64,000 bases of DNA. It comes from Pseudomonas fluvialis (GTDB lineage Bacteria > Pseudomonadota > Gammaproteobacteria > Pseudomonadales > Pseudomonadaceae). The notes beneath the pieces were generated by a model that was given only the letters and a program-made list of their open reading frames with translations, ran no database searches and was not told the DNA's origin. Made by a program: the position numbers and the translations under genes. The stretch spans positions 1 to 64,000 of the forward strand of contig NZ_NMQV01000011.1 of NCBI RefSeq assembly GCF_002234375.1. The letters are read 5' to 3'. Numbering within the stretch: position 1 is the stretch's first letter; each line of letters opens with the position of its first letter. Positions 1 through 8,910 of the stretch are shown here, piece after piece.

Positions 1-1
1 G

Positions 2-91
2 CAGGCGCTGCAGCGCCTGCGCCAGTTCGATAGCCAGGCACGCAGTTGCCTCTGCCCTGCCTGCGCGCAAGCCTTGAACCAGGCCGACTGA
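2..91 (+). CDS. Cysteine-rich CWC family protein, C-terminal fragment
   Basis: The frame entering from the left edge encodes about 29 residues and stops at TGA 89-91. The fragment ends with two paired cysteines (pattern C-x-C-x-x-C) followed by a short Ala/Gln tail, as in the small cysteine-rich CWC proteins that often precede an RsuA-type pseudouridine synthase in Pseudomonas. The stop overlaps the next gene's ATG by one base (TGATG), so the two are probably translationally coupled. The zinc or metal-binding role is inferred from the cysteines only. Most of the gene lies outside the window, so the assignment is tentative. Confidence 0.5.
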   Translation, partial: QALQRLRQFDSQARSCLCPACAQALNQAD

Positions 92-807
92 TGCGTCTGG
101 ATCGCTGGCTGGCCAATCAGCCCTGTTTTAATCGCGCCAAGGCCCAGCAACTGCTTGCGCAAGGGCGCATCACCGTGGACGGCCAGGTCTGTCGTGATGG
201 CCTGCACGAAGTCGGACGCTTCCAGCAAATCGACCTCGACCAACAGCCCCTGCAGGCCGCACAGACGGCCCGCTACTACCTGCTGCACAAGCCACGCGGA
301 GTCGTCAGCGCTACCCGGCATAGCCAGCACAAAACGGTCATCGACCTGCTGCAGGTTCCTCAGGCTGAGGAACTGCACCTCGCCGGACGCCTGGACCTGA
401 ATACCAGCGGCCTGCTGCTGATCAGCAACGACGGCCTGTGGACGCGCCGCCTGACCCTGCCGCGCAGCCGCCTGGCCAAGCACTATTGGCTGCGTACCGA
501 ACAGCCCATCGATCCCGCCTGCGTCAGCGACTTTGCCCACGGCTTGCTCCTGGAGGGTGATCCACGGCCCACGCTACCGGCCACCCTGCACCTGCTGGAC
601 AGCCATAGTGCACGCCTGACGTTGCACGAAGGCCGCCATCATCAGATCAAACGCATGTTCGCCTGTTACCACAACCCGGTGCGCGACCTGCATCGCGAAG
701 CCATCGGCAGCCTGCAGCTGGGCGACCTGCCCTACGCCAGCTGGCGTGAGTTGAGCAGCGAGGAAGTACAGCGCCTGAGCCGCGAAGCAGGCGCCGAGAC
801 GTATTAA
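91..807 (+). CDS. rsuA: 16S rRNA pseudouridine(516) synthase, RsuA family
   Basis: This enzyme converts a uridine of 16S rRNA to pseudouridine during small-subunit assembly. The 238-residue protein has an N-terminal S4 RNA-binding domain (MRLDRWLANQ onward, residues 1-60) and a catalytic domain with the family motif GRLDLNTSGLLL, whose Asp is the catalytic residue. A second conserved block, EGRHHQIKRMF, is near residue 190. ATG 91 is preferred over the upstream TTG at 46 because the S4 domain begins there and it overlaps the preceding stop codon. RsuA rather than RluB/RluE is inferred from the short length and lack of extensions; target uridine 516 is by family. Confidence 0.8.
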   Translation: MRLDRWLANQPCFNRAKAQQLLAQGRITVDGQVCRDGLHEVGRFQQIDLDQQPLQAAQTARYYLLHKPRGVVSATRHSQHKTVIDLLQVPQAEELHLAGRLDLNTSGLLLISNDGLWTRRLTLPRSRLAKHYWLRTEQPIDPACVSDFAHGLLLEGDPRPTLPATLHLLDSHSARLTLHEGRHHQIKRMFACYHNPVRDLHREAIGSLQLGDLPYASWRELSSEEVQRLSREAGAETY

Positions 808-861
808 AATGCAGACAAGCCTTCATTTTGCCAGGTTGTTCTGGTAAAAAGGCTGCCCCAA

Positions 862-935
862 GCGGGTGTCGTATAATGGTAATACCCTAGCTTCCCAAGC
901 TAGAGCCGTGGGTTCGATTCCCATCACCCGCTCCA
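862..935 (+). tRNA. tRNA-Gly (anticodon CCC), CCA encoded
   Basis: The acceptor arm GCGGGTG (862-868) pairs exactly with CACCCGC (925-931). The discriminator is T and CCA is encoded at 933-935. The anticodon arm is CTAGC-TTCCCAA-GCTAG, giving anticodon CCC, which reads GGG glycine codons. The T arm contains GGTTCGATTCC. Length is 74 nt. It stands alone between a convergent protein operon and rsuA, and is followed directly by a strong terminator. Confidence 0.96.
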
Positions 936-940
936 GATGC

Positions 941-969
941 AAAAAAACCGGCCAAAAGCCGGTTTTTTT
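941..969. terminator. Bidirectional intrinsic terminator after tRNA-Gly
   Basis: An A7 run, the stem ACCGGC...GCCGGT with a short AAAA-containing loop, and a T7 run form a terminator that works on both strands. On the plus strand it ends the tRNA transcript five bases after CCA. On the minus strand it would stop read-through from the Gld-like ABC operon. Confidence 0.9.
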
Positions 970-971
970 AT

Positions 972-1007
972 GCCTGTCACAGGCCGCCATGGCGGCCTGT
1001 GACAGGC
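972..1007. repeat. Perfect 36-bp palindrome between convergent genes
   Basis: The arm starting GCCTGTCACAGGCCGCC is followed by its exact reverse complement. The centre CCATGG is itself symmetric, so all 36 bases are palindromic with no spacer. It begins four bases beyond the stop codon of the convergent auxiliary ABC protein and abuts the tRNA terminator. It lacks its own T tract, so its likely role is an mRNA 3'-end stabilising hairpin or a termination aid. Other roles, such as a protein-binding site, cannot be excluded. Confidence 0.9.
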
Positions 1008-1011
1008 GCCC

Positions 1012-2850
1012 TCAGCGACGGCGACGGCGGCGGCGCCACCACCAGACCGCCAGTGCCAACAGGGTGATCAACACCGGCACCAGCAGGATGTTCAGCAGCT
1101 TGAGCGTACGGCCCAAGGCCTCGATATCTGCATTGAGCTGGTAACGCACCTCGCGCAGCTCCTTGCGAATACGCAGTTTCTCGGCGAGGAACTGCTGCAC
1201 CGCGGCCTGCTGCTCCGGGGTCATCTCCAGTGCCTTGGCCGGATCGTCTTGCTGCTGCAGGGCGGCCAGTTGCTGCTCGGTTTCCGCCAGGCGCTTCTGC
1301 AACACTTCTTCCTTCTCGCGGAAACGGGCCTCGGCTTCGCGCTGCAGGTTCTCGACGACCTCAAAGGGACGGCTGAAGCGACCACGGGAACGCACGCTGA
1401 TCAGCGCGTCACTGCCGGCCAGGTTATCCAGTGCATTGATCGCCAGCCCGGCATTGTCGGCCCAGGGTTGCGGAATGCGCTGGCCAAAGAAGTCCTGCAC
1501 CTGCACCCAGAGACGGTCGGTGAGCAGGTCGGTGTCGGCCACCACAATGACGTTGATGTTGTCAGCCGACTGCACGCCTGGCTCGCGCCCCTCGATACCC
1601 TGCGGATAGGCGGTCTGCGCCGGACCGCTGATGCGGGCCGCCAGGGTGTAGCGTTCCCCCGTGGGTTTGAGTTCGCGAATCAGCTCCTCGGGGTTGTTGA
1701 GCATGGCGAAACGCTGTGCCGCATAGGGCATGGCGTACTCGGAACTGCGCAGCAGCGGCTGGAATTGCGTCTTGGCATCCTCCAGTGGCTCGAGGATACC
1801 GGCGGTCGCCAGGTTGATGCGCTCCAGGCCATTGGTGACCACATCCTCCTGGTCCAGCGCACGACTAGGCAGGCTCAGCCAACCGGCATGCCGCACCGCC
1901 TGCTGGCCCATGCTGACCGACATGGCATAGGCACCGTCGCCGACCACTTCCTGGTCACGCAGGCGCAGCCCCCAGGCCTTGAACAGCGGCTCCAGGTTGG
2001 AAGCCTTGTCCTCGGCCATCTCGCCGGGCATGCCCAGGCCGGTATCGGCCTCGCTGTACGGATCGACGAAGACCAGCAGTTTGCCACCACGTAGCACGAA
2101 CTGATCGATGGCATACAGCGTTTGCTCGGGCAGATCCTTAGGATGCACCAGCCAGAGCACCGACACCTGTTCGGGGATCTGATCGATGCCAGCCTTCAGG
2201 CTTTCGATCTCGAACAGCTGGCGAACTTCCTCCATGACCATCCACGGCGGGGTCGGCTGGCGGGCCATCATGTCGAAGCCACCGTGCAACTGCAGGGCGG
2301 ACAGCACGCCGATCACCGGACGCTGCGGCTTGGCCAGCCCCTGCACCAAACGACTGATCTCGTACTCGAGGAACTCTTCCTGGTCCAGCGGGAAGAACGG
2401 GATGACCTGCTGTGCGTTATCTGCCTGCCCACGGGTGCCGGCCAGACCGAAATACAACTGCCCACCACTCTGATCCAATGGCACCGCCTGCAAGCCGAAG
2501 CTCGCCGCGCGGTCCTCGTCCTCGGAGAAGGGTTGCGGATCGATCACTTCCACACGCAGCTTGCCGTTACTGGCACGCTGGTAGGCCATCAGCATCTCCT
2601 CCACGCGACGTGCGTAATTGCGCAGTGCGGTAAGGTCCTTGGCGGCGCTGTCGGAGTAGAAGAAATGCAGGGTGACCGGCTCATCAAGGCTCTCCAGGAT
2701 GCGCTGGGTACCGCTGGAGATGGTGTAGAGCTTCTGCTCGGTCAGGTCCAGCCGGGCATTCTGCAAGGTCAGCCCGGAGAGCATGTTGAAGCCCAGGAAA
2801 ACCAGGGCAATGACCAGCAAGCCGGCACTGGAATACATCAGTTTCTTCAT
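1012..2850 (-). CDS. GldG-like ABC transporter auxiliary protein
   Basis: This 612-residue inner-membrane protein has one N-terminal membrane segment (about 7-25), a large extracytoplasmic region of the GldG/ABC-2 auxiliary type (about 30-470), a Glu/Gln-rich coiled coil (about 480-575) and a second membrane segment near 590-605. It ends in three tryptophans followed by seven arginines. It is the last gene of a three-gene operon, starting one base after the permease stop. By family it partners the permease and ATPase in an exporter related to the gliding-motility transporter of Bacteroidetes; in Pseudomonas its substrate is not known to me. The poly-Arg tail probably anchors the C terminus on the cytoplasmic face. 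Confidence 0.8.
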   Translation of the reverse strand: MKKLMYSSAGLLVIALVFLGFNMLSGLTLQNARLDLTEQKLYTISSGTQRILESLDEPVTLHFFYSDSAAKDLTALRNYARRVEEMLMAYQRASNGKLRVEVIDPQPFSEDEDRAASFGLQAVPLDQSGGQLYFGLAGTRGQADNAQQVIPFFPLDQEEFLEYEISRLVQGLAKPQRPVIGVLSALQLHGGFDMMARQPTPPWMVMEEVRQLFEIESLKAGIDQIPEQVSVLWLVHPKDLPEQTLYAIDQFVLRGGKLLVFVDPYSEADTGLGMPGEMAEDKASNLEPLFKAWGLRLRDQEVVGDGAYAMSVSMGQQAVRHAGWLSLPSRALDQEDVVTNGLERINLATAGILEPLEDAKTQFQPLLRSSEYAMPYAAQRFAMLNNPEELIRELKPTGERYTLAARISGPAQTAYPQGIEGREPGVQSADNINVIVVADTDLLTDRLWVQVQDFFGQRIPQPWADNAGLAINALDNLAGSDALISVRSRGRFSRPFEVVENLQREAEARFREKEEVLQKRLAETEQQLAALQQQDDPAKALEMTPEQQAAVQQFLAEKLRIRKELREVRYQLNADIEALGRTLKLLNILLVPVLITLLALAVWWWRRRRRRR

Positions 2851-2851
2851 G

Positions 2852-3586
2852 TCAGTCAGCCTTCTTCAGGTCAACCACCAGCGCCGTGGCAGCCAGCCAG
2901 GCGACGATGAAGCTGAGGAAATACAGGAGATCACGCAGGTCGATGACACCCTTGCTGATCGCCTCGAAGCGAATCAGGAAGGACAGCGAAGCCACCGCGT
3001 CGATCAGCCATTGCGGCGCCCAGCCACTGAAGGCATCCAGCAGCATGGGGAAGCCACTGACGATGAACAGGAAACAGGCAGCGACCGCAAGGATGAAGGC
3101 GATTACCTGGTTCTTGGCCAACGCCGACATGCACGAACCCACCGCCAGGTAGGCCCCGGCCAGCAACCAGCTGCCCAGGTAACCGGTGATGATCGCGCCA
3201 TTGTCCGGCTCGCCCAGGTAGTTGACGGTAATGATCATCGGGAAGGTCAGCAGCAGCGCCAGGCCAGCAAAGCTCCAGGCGGCGAGGAACTTACCGGCAA
3301 CCGCCTCGAAACGTGTCACCGGCAGGGTCATCAAGAGTTCGATGGAACCAGACTTGCGTTCCTCGGCCCACAGGCGCATGGCAATCGCCGGCACCAGAAA
3401 CAGGTAGAGCCAGGGATGAAAATTGAAGAACGGCGCCAGGCTGGCCTGGTTGCTCTCGAAAAAGCCGCCCAGGTAGAAGGTGAACACCCCGGACAATACG
3501 AGAAAAATCAGGATGAACACGTAGGCCAGCGGCGTGCTGAAGTAGCTGGCCAGTTCGCGTTTGAAGATTACCGGTAACTGCTTCAT
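2852..3586 (-). CDS. ABC-2 type permease subunit (GldF-like)
   Basis: This 244-residue protein has six predicted hydrophobic helices, beginning with an amphipathic MKQLPVIFKRELASYF segment typical of ABC-2 permeases. A conserved LWAEERKSGSIELLMTLP stretch (about residues 70-88) is the coupling helix region seen in GldF/NosY-type permeases. Its ATG overlaps the ATPase stop by four bases (3583-3586), so subunit translation is coupled. It forms the membrane pore of the exporter with the flanking genes. Confidence 0.88.
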   Translation of the reverse strand: MKQLPVIFKRELASYFSTPLAYVFILIFLVLSGVFTFYLGGFFESNQASLAPFFNFHPWLYLFLVPAIAMRLWAEERKSGSIELLMTLPVTRFEAVAGKFLAAWSFAGLALLLTFPMIITVNYLGEPDNGAIITGYLGSWLLAGAYLAVGSCMSALAKNQVIAFILAVAACFLFIVSGFPMLLDAFSGWAPQWLIDAVASLSFLIRFEAISKGVIDLRDLLYFLSFIVAWLAATALVVDLKKAD

Positions 3587-4506
3587 GCGGCTTCTCCACG
3601 GGTCAGGCTACGGAACACTTCATCCAGTCGGCCCCGCTCCACTTCAATTTCGCGCACCGCCCAGCCACGCTGGTGAATGAGCTGATTGACCTGGGGAAAG
3701 ATCACCTGCCCGGCGCTGGCCAGCACGGTCAGGCTGCCGTCACGCTCGTTGCGCTCTACACCAGCCACTCCGGGCAACGCGGCCAGTGCGCTGCTGTCCA
3801 CGGCCGCATCAGCCAGCAGGGTCACGGCCTGGTGGTAGCGCGAACGGCTCTCCAGTTCCAGCGGCGTACCGTCGGCGAGCAGCCGCCCGCCAGCAATGAT
3901 CACCGCACGGGTGCACAGGGCCGACACCTCTTCGAGGATATGCGTGGAGATGATGACGATCTTGTCCTTGGCCAGGCCCTGGATCAGTTGCCGCACCTGG
4001 TGTTTCTGGTTGGGGTCCAGACCGTCGGTGGGCTCATCGAGAATCAGCACCCGCGGGTCGTGGAGGATGGCCTGGGCCAGCCCGACACGGCGCTTGAAGC
4101 CCTTGGACAGGGTCTCGATGGACTGCCCGAGCACCTTGTCCAGTTCCAGCTGGGCGCTGGCCTTGGCCACGCGGCTGCGCTTCTCCGCACCACGGAAGCC
4201 ACGTATCTCGGCAATAAATTCAAGAAAGCCCTGCACACGCATGTCGCCATAGCAGGGCGCACCTTCGGGCAGGTAGCCAATCAGTTGCTGGGCCTTGAGC
4301 CGTTGTTTCTGGATATCGAATCCATGAATGCTGGCCGTGCCCGAGGTGGGCGCCAGAAAACCACTGAGCATCTTCATGGTGGTCGATTTGCCGGCCCCGT
4401 TGGGGCCCAGGAAGCCCAGTACCTCTCCGGGAGCCACGCTGAACGACAGGTTGTCCACTGCCAGCTGCTGGGCAAAACGCTTGCTTAGATTAGTTATCTC
4501 GATCAT
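3583..4506 (-). CDS. ABC transporter ATP-binding protein (GldA-like)
   Basis: This 307-residue ATPase energises the exporter. It shows Walker A GPNGAGKST (about 35-43), signature region LSKGFKRRVGLAQA (about 134-147), Walker B LILDEPTDGLDP and switch histidine in ISTHILEEV. The C-terminal 80 residues form the extra domain typical of ABC-2 ATPases. It is the first gene of the operon. The operon is divergent from plsB across a 333-bp region, so its promoter should lie there. Confidence 0.9.
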   Translation of the reverse strand: MIEITNLSKRFAQQLAVDNLSFSVAPGEVLGFLGPNGAGKSTTMKMLSGFLAPTSGTASIHGFDIQKQRLKAQQLIGYLPEGAPCYGDMRVQGFLEFIAEIRGFRGAEKRSRVAKASAQLELDKVLGQSIETLSKGFKRRVGLAQAILHDPRVLILDEPTDGLDPNQKHQVRQLIQGLAKDKIVIISTHILEEVSALCTRAVIIAGGRLLADGTPLELESRSRYHQAVTLLADAAVDSSALAALPGVAGVERNERDGSLTVLASAGQVIFPQVNQLIHQRGWAVREIEVERGRLDEVFRSLTRGEAA

Positions 4507-4839
4507 GGCCTCTCACCATTGGGATCAGAACCCGGCAGCGACCATCACGGCAGCGACTACCGGCATGGATCGGGTCAATGAACACCCAAACCTGTGCCGC
4601 AGGGCCAGACACTGGCTGCTGCAGGGCTTCCTTTGCAACGCTGCGCGACTATAGGGGTCGCTGAACCGGCAATGCAAGACCATCGCACAGGCTAAAAAGT
4701 TGCAAAAGGCGACGCAAAATCAGGCAGTTATGCGGATAAAAGATCACTTACCCAGCACGCCTGCCTTTTGCGAGGCGTCAGCCAATACGGCACACTAGCC
4801 ATCCCCGAGCCCCGGCTCGCCTGTCCGACCGAATTGCTT
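4507..4839. other. Divergent intergenic region, ABC operon / plsB
   Basis: This 333-bp region carries no convincing open frame. It must hold the promoters of both divergent units. The plsB-proximal part contains the candidate promoter listed separately. The ABC-proximal part has a TTGACC hexamer on the minus strand but no good -10 at proper spacing. I see no clear operator symmetry. Confidence 0.5.
4768..4796 (+). promoter_or_regulatory. Candidate plsB promoter
   Basis: TTGCGA (4768-4773) and CACACT (4791-4796) are separated by 17 bases and lie 44 bases upstream of the plsB ATG. The -35 matches consensus at four of six positions and the -10 is weak. Confidence 0.35.
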
Positions 4840-7332
4840 ATGACCCGCTCACCCTTCCGTCGTCTGGCCTTTGGCGCCCTGCACCGCCTGCTGTACCTGT
4901 GGGTACGCTCGGAAACCATCAATCAATCGGCCTTTACGCTCAAACTTGACTGCAGTAAACCGGTGTTTTATGTCCTGCAACAGCCTTCGGCCAGCGACCT
5001 CTCGGTGGTCGATAGCGAGTGCCGCAAGGCCGGCCTGCCACGCCCGGTGCTGCCGGTACAGCTGGGCAACCATCAGGAGAGCAAGGGTTTCTTCTACCTG
5101 ACCCCCGAACCGGGCTGGTTTGGCGGCAGCAGCAAGCCCGGTGTAGCACCGACGCTGGTACGCGCATTGAATGCGGTTAACCAGCAACAGGTAGACGACG
5201 TGCAGATCGTCCCGGTCAGCGTGTTCTGGGGACAGTCTCCGGACAGTGAAACCAGCCCCTGGAAACTCCTGTTTGCCGACAGCTGGGCAGTTACCGGACG
5301 CCTGCGGCGGCTGTTCACTATTCTCATTCTAGGTCGCAAGACCCGTGTGCAGTTCTCCGCACCGCTCAAGCTGCGGCAGATCATCGACGAAGGCAAAGGC
5401 CCGGAGCGCACCCCGCGCATGGTCTATCGCCTGCTACGGGTGCACTTCCGCCAGCAGAAAGCGGCGGTGATCGGCCCGGACCTTTCGCACCGCCGCAACC
5501 TGGTCAAGAGGCTGATTCACGGTCCGCTGGTACGCCAGGCCATCGAGGCACAGGTGGCCAGCGAAGGCATCAGCGTGGAAAAAGCCGAAGCACAGGCCCT
5601 CAAATACGGTAACGAGATCGCCTCGGACTACGCCTATACCGCCATCCGCTTTCTGGAGCTGGTGCTGTCGTGGTTCTGGAACAAGCTGTACGAAGGGATC
5701 AAGGTCAACCACCTGCAACAGGTGCAGGAAATCGCCCATGGCAACGAGATCATCTATGTGCCCTGCCACCGCAGTCACATCGATTACCTGCTGCTGTCCT
5801 ACCTGTTGTTCACCAACGGCCTGACACCTCCACACATCGCCGCCGGCATCAACCTCAACATGCCTGTGGTCGGCGGCCTGCTGCGCCGTGGCGGGGCCTT
5901 CTTCATGCGTCGCACCTTCAAGGGCAACCCGCTGTACACCGCGGTGTTCAACGAGTACCTGCACACCCTGTTCTGCAAGGGTTTCCCGGTGGAGTATTTC
6001 GTCGAGGGCGGACGCTCGCGTACCGGGCGCATGCTGCAGCCCAAGACGGGCATGCTGGCCATCACCCTGCGCAGCTTCCTGCGTTCGTCGCGCCTGCCGG
6101 TGGTATTCGTACCGGTCTACATCGGCTATGAGCGGGTGCTGGAAGGCCGTACCTACCTGGGCGAACTGCGTGGCGCGAGCAAGAAGAAGGAATCGGTGTT
6201 TGACATCATTCGCGTGCTCAACGCCATCCGTAAACAGCGTTTTGGTTCGGTCGCCGTCAACTTCGGCGAACCCATCCATCTGGCCGCCTTCCTCGACCAG
6301 CAGCAGCCTGGCTGGCGCAGCGCCGACCATGGCGCGCAATTCCGCCCGGCCTGGCTCAACGACACCACGCACCGTCTGGGCCAACGCATTGCACGGCATC
6401 TGAACGATGCGACGGCCGTCAATCCGGTCAACCTGGTCGCCCTGGCCCTGCTTTCTACCAGCAAGCTGGCGTTGGACGAAAAAGCCCTGGCACGCACCCT
6501 GGATCTCTATCTCAACCTGCTGCGCCAGGCGCCCTATTCGCCCTATGCCACCCTCCCGGAAGGCGATGGCCTGGCCCTGATCGAATACGTACAAAGCATG
6601 GAACTGCTCGCCGAACAGCGCGATGCGCTTGGCCGCATTCTTTATCTGGATGAGCAGAATGCGGTGCTGATGACCTATTACCGCAACAATGTGCTGCATG
6701 TATTTGCCCTGCCCGCGCTGCTTGCCAGCTTCTTCCAGAGCAGCGCCCGCATGAGCCGCGAGCAGATCCTGCGCTTCACCCGGGCCCTTTACCCCTACCT
6801 GCAGGCCGAGCTGTTCATCCGCTGGGAACTGGAGGAACTGGACGAAGTCATTGACCAGTGGCTGACTGCACTGGTCGATCAGGGCCTGCTCAAGGTCGAT
6901 GGCGAGATGTATAGCCGGCCAGCACCCAGCTCCCGTGAGTTCGTCCTGCTGACCTTGCTGGCACGCGCCATCGTGCAGACCCTGCAACGCTTCTACATGG
7001 CCATTGCCCTGCTGCTCAACAACGGACAGAACAGCTTGAGCGCCGAACGCCTGGAACAGCTGTGTACGGTGATGGCCCAGCGCCTGTCGATTCTCCACGG
7101 ACTGAATGCCCCGGAGTTCTTCGACAAGAGCCTGTTCCGCCACTTTATCCAGAGCCTGCTCGACCACCGGGTATTGCGCCAGAGTGCGGAAGGCACCCTC
7201 AGTTACCACCCACAACTGGGCGAACTGGTGGAGGGCGCCGCCAAGCGCGTGTTGCCTGCGGAAATCCGTCTGTCGATTCGCCAGGTTGCCCAGCATAGTC
7301 ATGACGAGCAAAGCGACGAAACACCTGCTTGA
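4840..7332 (+). CDS. plsB: Glycerol-3-phosphate 1-O-acyltransferase PlsB
   Basis: PlsB acylates sn-glycerol-3-phosphate at position 1, the first step of membrane phospholipid synthesis, at the inner membrane. The 830-residue length is close to the family's usual ~830. The four acyltransferase blocks are present: [12 protein letters not shown] (HX4D), [20 protein letters not shown] and [14 protein letters not shown] 4840 ([12 protein letters not shown]) is chosen over an in-frame TTG at 4768; the extra 24 residues have no family counterpart and the TTG overlaps the candidate promoter. Confidence 0.96.
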   Translation: MTRSPFRRLAFGALHRLLYLWVRSETINQSAFTLKLDCSKPVFYVLQQPSASDLSVVDSECRKAGLPRPVLPVQLGNHQESKGFFYLTPEPGWFGGSSKPGVAPTLVRALNAVNQQQVDDVQIVPVSVFWGQSPDSETSPWKLLFADSWAVTGRLRRLFTILILGRKTRVQFSAPLKLRQIIDEGKGPERTPRMVYRLLRVHFRQQKAAVIGPDLSHRRNLVKRLIHGPLVRQAIEAQVASEGISVEKAEAQALKYGNEIASDYAYTAIRFLELVLSWFWNKLYEGIKVNHLQQVQEIAHGNEIIYVPCHRSHIDYLLLSYLLFTNGLTPPHIAAGINLNMPVVGGLLRRGGAFFMRRTFKGNPLYTAVFNEYLHTLFCKGFPVEYFVEGGRSRTGRMLQPKTGMLAITLRSFLRSSRLPVVFVPVYIGYERVLEGRTYLGELRGASKKKESVFDIIRVLNAIRKQRFGSVAVNFGEPIHLAAFLDQQQPGWRSADHGAQFRPAWLNDTTHRLGQRIARHLNDATAVNPVNLVALALLSTSKLALDEKALARTLDLYLNLLRQAPYSPYATLPEGDGLALIEYVQSMELLAEQRDALGRILYLDEQNAVLMTYYRNNVLHVFALPALLASFFQSSARMSREQILRFTRALYPYLQAELFIRWELEELDEVIDQWLTALVDQGLLKVDGEMYSRPAPSSREFVLLTLLARAIVQTLQRFYMAIALLLNNGQNSLSAERLEQLCTVMAQRLSILHGLNAPEFFDKSLFRHFIQSLLDHRVLRQSAEGTLSYHPQLGELVEGAAKRVLPAEIRLSIRQVAQHSHDEQSDETPA

Positions 7333-7383
7333 CTCAGCGGAGCAGGCATACACCTGCTCCCCCTACCCTTGTGGAGAAGCGCC

Positions 7384-8061
7384 ATGCCACGCCTGATCAG
7401 TCTGTTGTTGTGCCTGCTGCTAAGCAGCCCGAGCTTTGCCCTGTCGCTGGCCGAGCTGTCCCAGGGAGACGCCGCCAGCGGGCTGAAACAGGCCCTCAAC
7501 CAAGGCGCCAAAGCCGCAGTCGCCCAACTGGGACGCCCCGGTGGCTTCAGCAGCGACCCGCAGGTACGTATCGGCCTGCCCGGCAAGCTGGGCAAGGCGG
7601 CACGTACCATGAAGCTGATGGGGATGGGCGCCCAGGTCGAACAACTGGAAGCCAGCATGAACCAGGCCGCTGAAGCAGCCGTTCCCCAGGCCCAGGCACT
7701 GCTCCTGCAAGCCGTGCAGAACATGACCCTGCAAGATGCCAAGGCCATTCTTGCCGGCCCGCAAGACTCAGCCACCCGTTACCTGGATAAAAGCAGCCGC
7801 GAACAACTGCGCAGCCGTTTTCTGCCTATCGTGCGCCAGGCTACCCAGCAAGTTGGTCTGGCCCAGCAGTACAATGCCTTTGCCGGGCAGGCCGCCAGCT
7901 TTGGGGTCATCGATGCACAAAGTGCGCAGATCGAGAACTACGTGACCGAGCAGGCACTCAACGGCCTGTTCAAGATCATTGCCGAGCAGGAAGCCGGCAT
8001 TCGCCGCAATCCAGCCCAGGCAGCCGGCAGCCTGGCCCGCAAGGTCTTTGGTCTGCAATAA
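7384..8061 (+). CDS. DUF4197 domain protein, exported
   Basis: This 225-residue protein has a signal peptide (MPRLISLLLCLLLSSPSFA, cleavage after FA), so it is probably periplasmic. The mature part is helical and matches the DUF4197 pattern: an AL.QGA..AV.QLG start, a VRI.LPGKL motif, an M..GMG motif and a C-terminal alternation of Ala and Gln ending in FGLQ. The ATG follows GTGGAG, a good ribosome site. It sits 51 bases after plsB and 4 bases before the TatD gene. No function is known to me for the family. Confidence 0.8.
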   Translation: MPRLISLLLCLLLSSPSFALSLAELSQGDAASGLKQALNQGAKAAVAQLGRPGGFSSDPQVRIGLPGKLGKAARTMKLMGMGAQVEQLEASMNQAAEAAVPQAQALLLQAVQNMTLQDAKAILAGPQDSATRYLDKSSREQLRSRFLPIVRQATQQVGLAQQYNAFAGQAASFGVIDAQSAQIENYVTEQALNGLFKIIAEQEAGIRRNPAQAAGSLARKVFGLQ

Positions 8062-8065
8062 GCCG

Positions 8066-8863
8066 ATGCTGCTGGTCGACAGCCACTGTCATCTGGACTT
8101 CCCCGTCTTCGATGCGGATCGCCAGACGCTGCTCGAGCAAGCCCGCCAACAGGGCGTGACCCGCGTGGTTGTGGCCGCCGTGAAAGCGGCAGGCTGGCCG
8201 CGCCTCTGGGAGCTGGTTGAGCAGCACAGCATGCTTTACGGCAGCCTGGGGCTGCATCCGTGCTTTCTTGCCGAGCATGATGCCCGGCATCTTGGCGAGC
8301 TGCAGCAGTGGCTGGAGCGCCTGCGGGGACACCCGCGCCTATGTGCGCTCGGCGAAATCGGCCTCGACTATGCGCAGGCAGACAGCCCACGCGATGCCCA
8401 ACAAGCCTTGCTGCTGGCCCAGTTGCAGCTGGCCAAAGCCTTCAACCTGCCGGTACTGCTACATGTACGACGCGCTCATGCCGACTGTATCGCCCTGCTC
8501 AAACAGCTACGCCTGCCACGCGCAGGCATAGTGCACGCCTTTTCCGGCAGCTACGAAGAAGCCCGCGAATACCTGCGCATGGGCTTTAAACTGGGCCTTG
8601 GCGGCGCCGCTACCTGGTCGGCAGCAAGCCGCCTGCAGCGGGTATTGGGACGCCTGCCGTTGCACGGCGTGGTACTGGAAACCGACGCACCTGATATGGC
8701 GCCAGCCATGTTCGCCGGGCAACGCAACAGCCCTACGCACCTGCCAGCCATCTGCACGGCACTGGCCACACACCTGCACTGCAGCCCGGAGCAACTGGCC
8801 TGGCACAGCAGCCGCAACTGCGCCGAGCTTTTTGCCTGGCCAGACCTGGCACTCGCCCCTTAA
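8066..8863 (+). CDS. TatD family metal-dependent hydrolase
   Basis: TatD-family proteins are metal-dependent DNases or deoxyribonuclease-like hydrolases. The 265-residue protein opens with the metal-binding DSHCHLDF motif and keeps GEIGLDY, LHVRRAH, HAFSGS and ETDAPDM in order, so the metal ligands look intact. ATG 8066 places the conserved motif at residue 5; the frame is open upstream into the previous gene, but an earlier start would be an artefact. It lies four bases after the DUF4197 stop and is probably cotranscribed. The exact paralogue (YjjV-like seems likeliest) is not certain. Confidence 0.88.
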   Translation: MLLVDSHCHLDFPVFDADRQTLLEQARQQGVTRVVVAAVKAAGWPRLWELVEQHSMLYGSLGLHPCFLAEHDARHLGELQQWLERLRGHPRLCALGEIGLDYAQADSPRDAQQALLLAQLQLAKAFNLPVLLHVRRAHADCIALLKQLRLPRAGIVHAFSGSYEEAREYLRMGFKLGLGGAATWSAASRLQRVLGRLPLHGVVLETDAPDMAPAMFAGQRNSPTHLPAICTALATHLHCSPEQLAWHSSRNCAELFAWPDLALAP

Positions 8864-8871
8864 CGCACGAA

Positions 8872-8887
8872 GCGGCCCGCAGGCCGC
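8872..8887. terminator. Hairpin between convergent tatD-like and chemoreceptor genes
   Basis: GCGGCC and GGCCGC (6-bp stem, CGCA loop) lie between two convergent stop codons. A T tract is lacking on either strand, so termination by this hairpin alone is doubtful. Confidence 0.4.
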
Positions 8888-8910
8888 CTCGTCGAACCAT
8901 AGTCCTGCTC

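Noticed and set aside
46..90. TTG start extending rsuA by 15 residues
   Set aside because: The upstream gene's stop overlaps the ATG at 91 and the S4 domain begins at that ATG.
862..1007. tRNA-Gly 3' end as an integrated-element attachment site
   Set aside because: No repeat of the tRNA end and no integrase or foreign cargo are nearby; the palindrome is unrelated to the tRNA sequence.
5434..7353. 639-residue minus-strand frame opposite plsB
   Set aside because: Antisense shadow of plsB, whose motifs are intact on the plus strand.
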